Below are positions 4,486-5,625 of a stretch of 5,625 nt of DNA, piece by piece. Numbering within the stretch: position 1 is the first letter of the stretch; each line of letters starts with the position of its first letter. Source of the stretch: an uncultured Dialister sp. (GTDB lineage Bacteria; Bacillota; Negativicutes; Veillonellales; Dialisteraceae); assembly GCF_900541605.1 (NCBI RefSeq), contig NZ_UQKJ01000118.1:1-5625 (forward strand). Direction: 5' to 3'. Under the pieces are notes generated by a model, which was not told the origin of the DNA, ran no database searches, and saw only the letters and a list, made by a program, of their open reading frames with translations. A program made the translations under genes and the position numbers.

Positions 4486-5445
4486 TCAGCTCCCCAGCTG
4501 GTTCTCACCGAAATCCAGCAGTGTCTCATTGATCTCATATATATCATAAATTCCATGCTCCATGTACCATCGGACGATCATATCCATTTCCCTGCTCCGG
4601 GACAGGCTGTAACCGGCACTTTCCAGCAGCTCTTCCGTCTCCTCCACGTCCAGGTGGAGGGCCACGGCCAGGGCAAGAATGGTCTTCTTCTTCGGCGTAT
4701 AGTCCACCCGGGTGCGGATTTTGGAAAAGAGGCGGCGGTCAATATTGGCTTCCTTATACACCTCAGCGTCCGTCTTCCCCTCCGCGTCGATGTAGTGAAA
4801 AAGGACCTTTTGAAAGGGGTCTTCCAGCTGGAGCGCAAATCCCTTCGCCGGCCCCCTGACCGGTGGTGCGCCCATAGGCTCCGGCGCCATATCGGCCAGC
4901 ATCAGTGACGCCTCTTCCTTCATCCCGGCGCCGCAGTTCCACTCCAGGAATGACCGGATAGCCTCGGTGATCCTGGTCCTTTTCTTCTGGCCGAAAAGAA
5001 CGAGAGTCACTTTCATATCCCTTTTCGCCAGGAAATCAAAGATTGCTTTTTTGGCAACAGCTTCTGCCACTGCCTTCGGACACCCGTAAATACCGCTGGA
5101 AATGAGGGGAAAAGCAATGCTTTTGGCCTTTAATTTCTCTGCCAGGAAAAGACTCTCCTCATAACAGCGGTAAAGAAGTTCCTTTTCCCCCTCTTTCCCC
5201 TTCCACACCGGGCCCGCCGTGTGGATGACATACCGGGCAGGAAGGTCAAAGGCCGGAGTCGCCACAGCTTCCCCGGTCTGAATGGGCGAAAGCTTCCGGC
5301 AGGCCTCTTCCATTTTCTCCCTGCCCGCTTTCTCAAAAATAGCCCCGCATACACCGCCGCCCCTGCGGAGGGACGTATTGGCTGCATTCACGATGACGTC
5401 GGCCTTTATGGTGGTTATGTCTTTGTGGGATAGGTAAAATGGCAT
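4486..5445 (-). CDS. Macro-domain protein with C-terminal HTH-like domain
   Basis: This is a 319-residue two-part protein. Residues 1-170 form a macro (ADP-ribose-binding) domain: VIVNAANTS (17-25) and GGGVCGAIF (29-37) make the first binding loop, PARYVIHTAGP (69-79) follows, and SSGIYGCP (116-123) is the second loop. The family binds ADP-ribose and often removes it from proteins or from O-acetyl-ADP-ribose. In the YmdB/MacroD type an Asp follows GGGV; here it is Cys33, so catalysis by that route is uncertain. After a Pro-rich linker (about 187-200), residues 205-319 resemble the helical, lambda-repressor-like domain found at the C-terminus of several Firmicutes macro and VWA proteins (DAEVYKEANIDRRLFSKIR at 226-244, then TILALAVALHLDVEET at 255-270). 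Its role is unknown to me. The ATG at 5445 has an excellent AAGGAGGTG site five bases away (5451-5459). It is upstream of, but separate from, the liv operon. The target of any hydrolase activity cannot be told from sequence. Confidence 0.88.
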   Translation of the reverse strand: MPFYLSHKDITTIKADVIVNAANTSLRRGGGVCGAIFEKAGREKMEEACRKLSPIQTGEAVATPAFDLPARYVIHTAGPVWKGKEGEKELLYRCYEESLFLAEKLKAKSIAFPLISSGIYGCPKAVAEAVAKKAIFDFLAKRDMKVTLVLFGQKKRTRITEAIRSFLEWNCGAGMKEEASLMLADMAPEPMGAPPVRGPAKGFALQLEDPFQKVLFHYIDAEGKTDAEVYKEANIDRRLFSKIRTRVDYTPKKKTILALAVALHLDVEETEELLESAGYSLSRSREMDMIVRWYMEHGIYDIYEINETLLDFGENQLGS

Positions 5446-5450
5446 AGTCC

Positions 5451-5471
5451 CACCTCCTTGATTCTATTATA
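5451..5471 (-). promoter_or_regulatory. Ribosome binding site and possible -10 box of the macro-domain gene
   Basis: The minus strand reads AAGGAGGTG (5459-5451), five bases ahead of the ATG, which fixes the start. A perfect TATAAT lies at 5471-5466. If it is a -10 box, transcription would start at about the first base of the ribosome binding site, giving a leader of only about 14 nt. I see no good -35 box at 16-18 bases, so the promoter part is tentative. Confidence 0.45.
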
Positions 5472-5504
5472 CCTGAGATGAAAGGGAATATGGCTAATCG
5501 AGTA

Positions 5505-5625
5505 AATGGGGCTAAGGGTTATGAGTCAGGCGTCGCTTCGCCAGCCCGACCGGTGCGCAGCGAACTGCATTCGTAGGGAGCCGCGTCTGCGAACTATACC
5601 TAATAATACCCATGCCAGCCTGATG
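5505..5625. repeat. Hairpin-rich intergenic repeat, copy 3 (cut by window end)
   Basis: It starts with AATGGGGCTAAGGGTT (5505-5520), matching the left end of the 4231 element and the complement of its right end and, more loosely, of copy 1. A hairpin GGCG/CGCC (5529-5532 and 5539-5542) with loop TCGCTT follows, then CAGCCCGACCGG, matching the CGACC segment of the other copies. The rest (5553-5625) holds GCGAAC direct repeats and GC-rich inverted segments, with no gene that I can support. The end of the element lies outside the window. Confidence 0.55.

Noticed and set aside
4195..4549. Two short plus-strand open frames over the 4231-4447 element
   Set aside because: They consist of translated palindromic repeat, with no ribosome binding site and no recognisable protein features.

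Overview
The window holds a four-gene ABC transporter operon of the branched-chain amino acid (LIV, HAAT-family) type, read right to left (minus strand). It has a long and unusually built tandem T-box leader. Upstream of it, on the same strand, lies a separate gene for a macro-domain protein. T-box control, AAGGAGG-type ribosome binding sites and GNRA-loop intrinsic terminators point to a Firmicutes (Bacillota) genome of roughly 50% GC. A gut Negativicutes such as Acidaminococcus or Dialister is my guess; no single sequence fixes the taxon.

Layout, left to right on the + strand. 1-87: a hairpin-rich intergenic repeat, cut by the window edge. 88-166: nothing I recognise. 167-197: intrinsic terminator of the liv operon. 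241-3567: livF, livG, livM and livH in reverse order; transcription runs H, M, G, F, and each neighbouring pair overlaps by one base. 3593-3610: a small hairpin just ahead of the livH ribosome binding site. 3638-4132: the T-box leader. 4140-4167: its promoter. 4231-4447: a 217-bp nested palindromic repeat element. 4486-5445: macro-domain/HTH-like gene. 5446-5471: its ribosome binding site and possible -10 box. 5505 to the end: a third, partial copy of the repeat family.

How it works together: LivH and LivM form the membrane channel and LivG and LivF the ATPase pair of an importer. No substrate-binding protein gene is in the window. The leader carries two Stem I sensors whose specifier triplets read CUC (Leu) and AUC (Ile), which fits induction of uptake when leucyl- and isoleucyl-tRNA are uncharged. 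The order of parts is the main point of interest: Stem I(Leu) - Stem I(Ile) - antiterminator/terminator 1 - antiterminator/terminator 2, rather than two complete T-boxes in series. It looks like one T-box nested inside, or interrupting, another, and could behave as an AND gate.

The second notable theme is a family of intergenic hairpin repeats near both edges and between the two transcription units. Loops are conserved while stem sequences differ with compensating changes.
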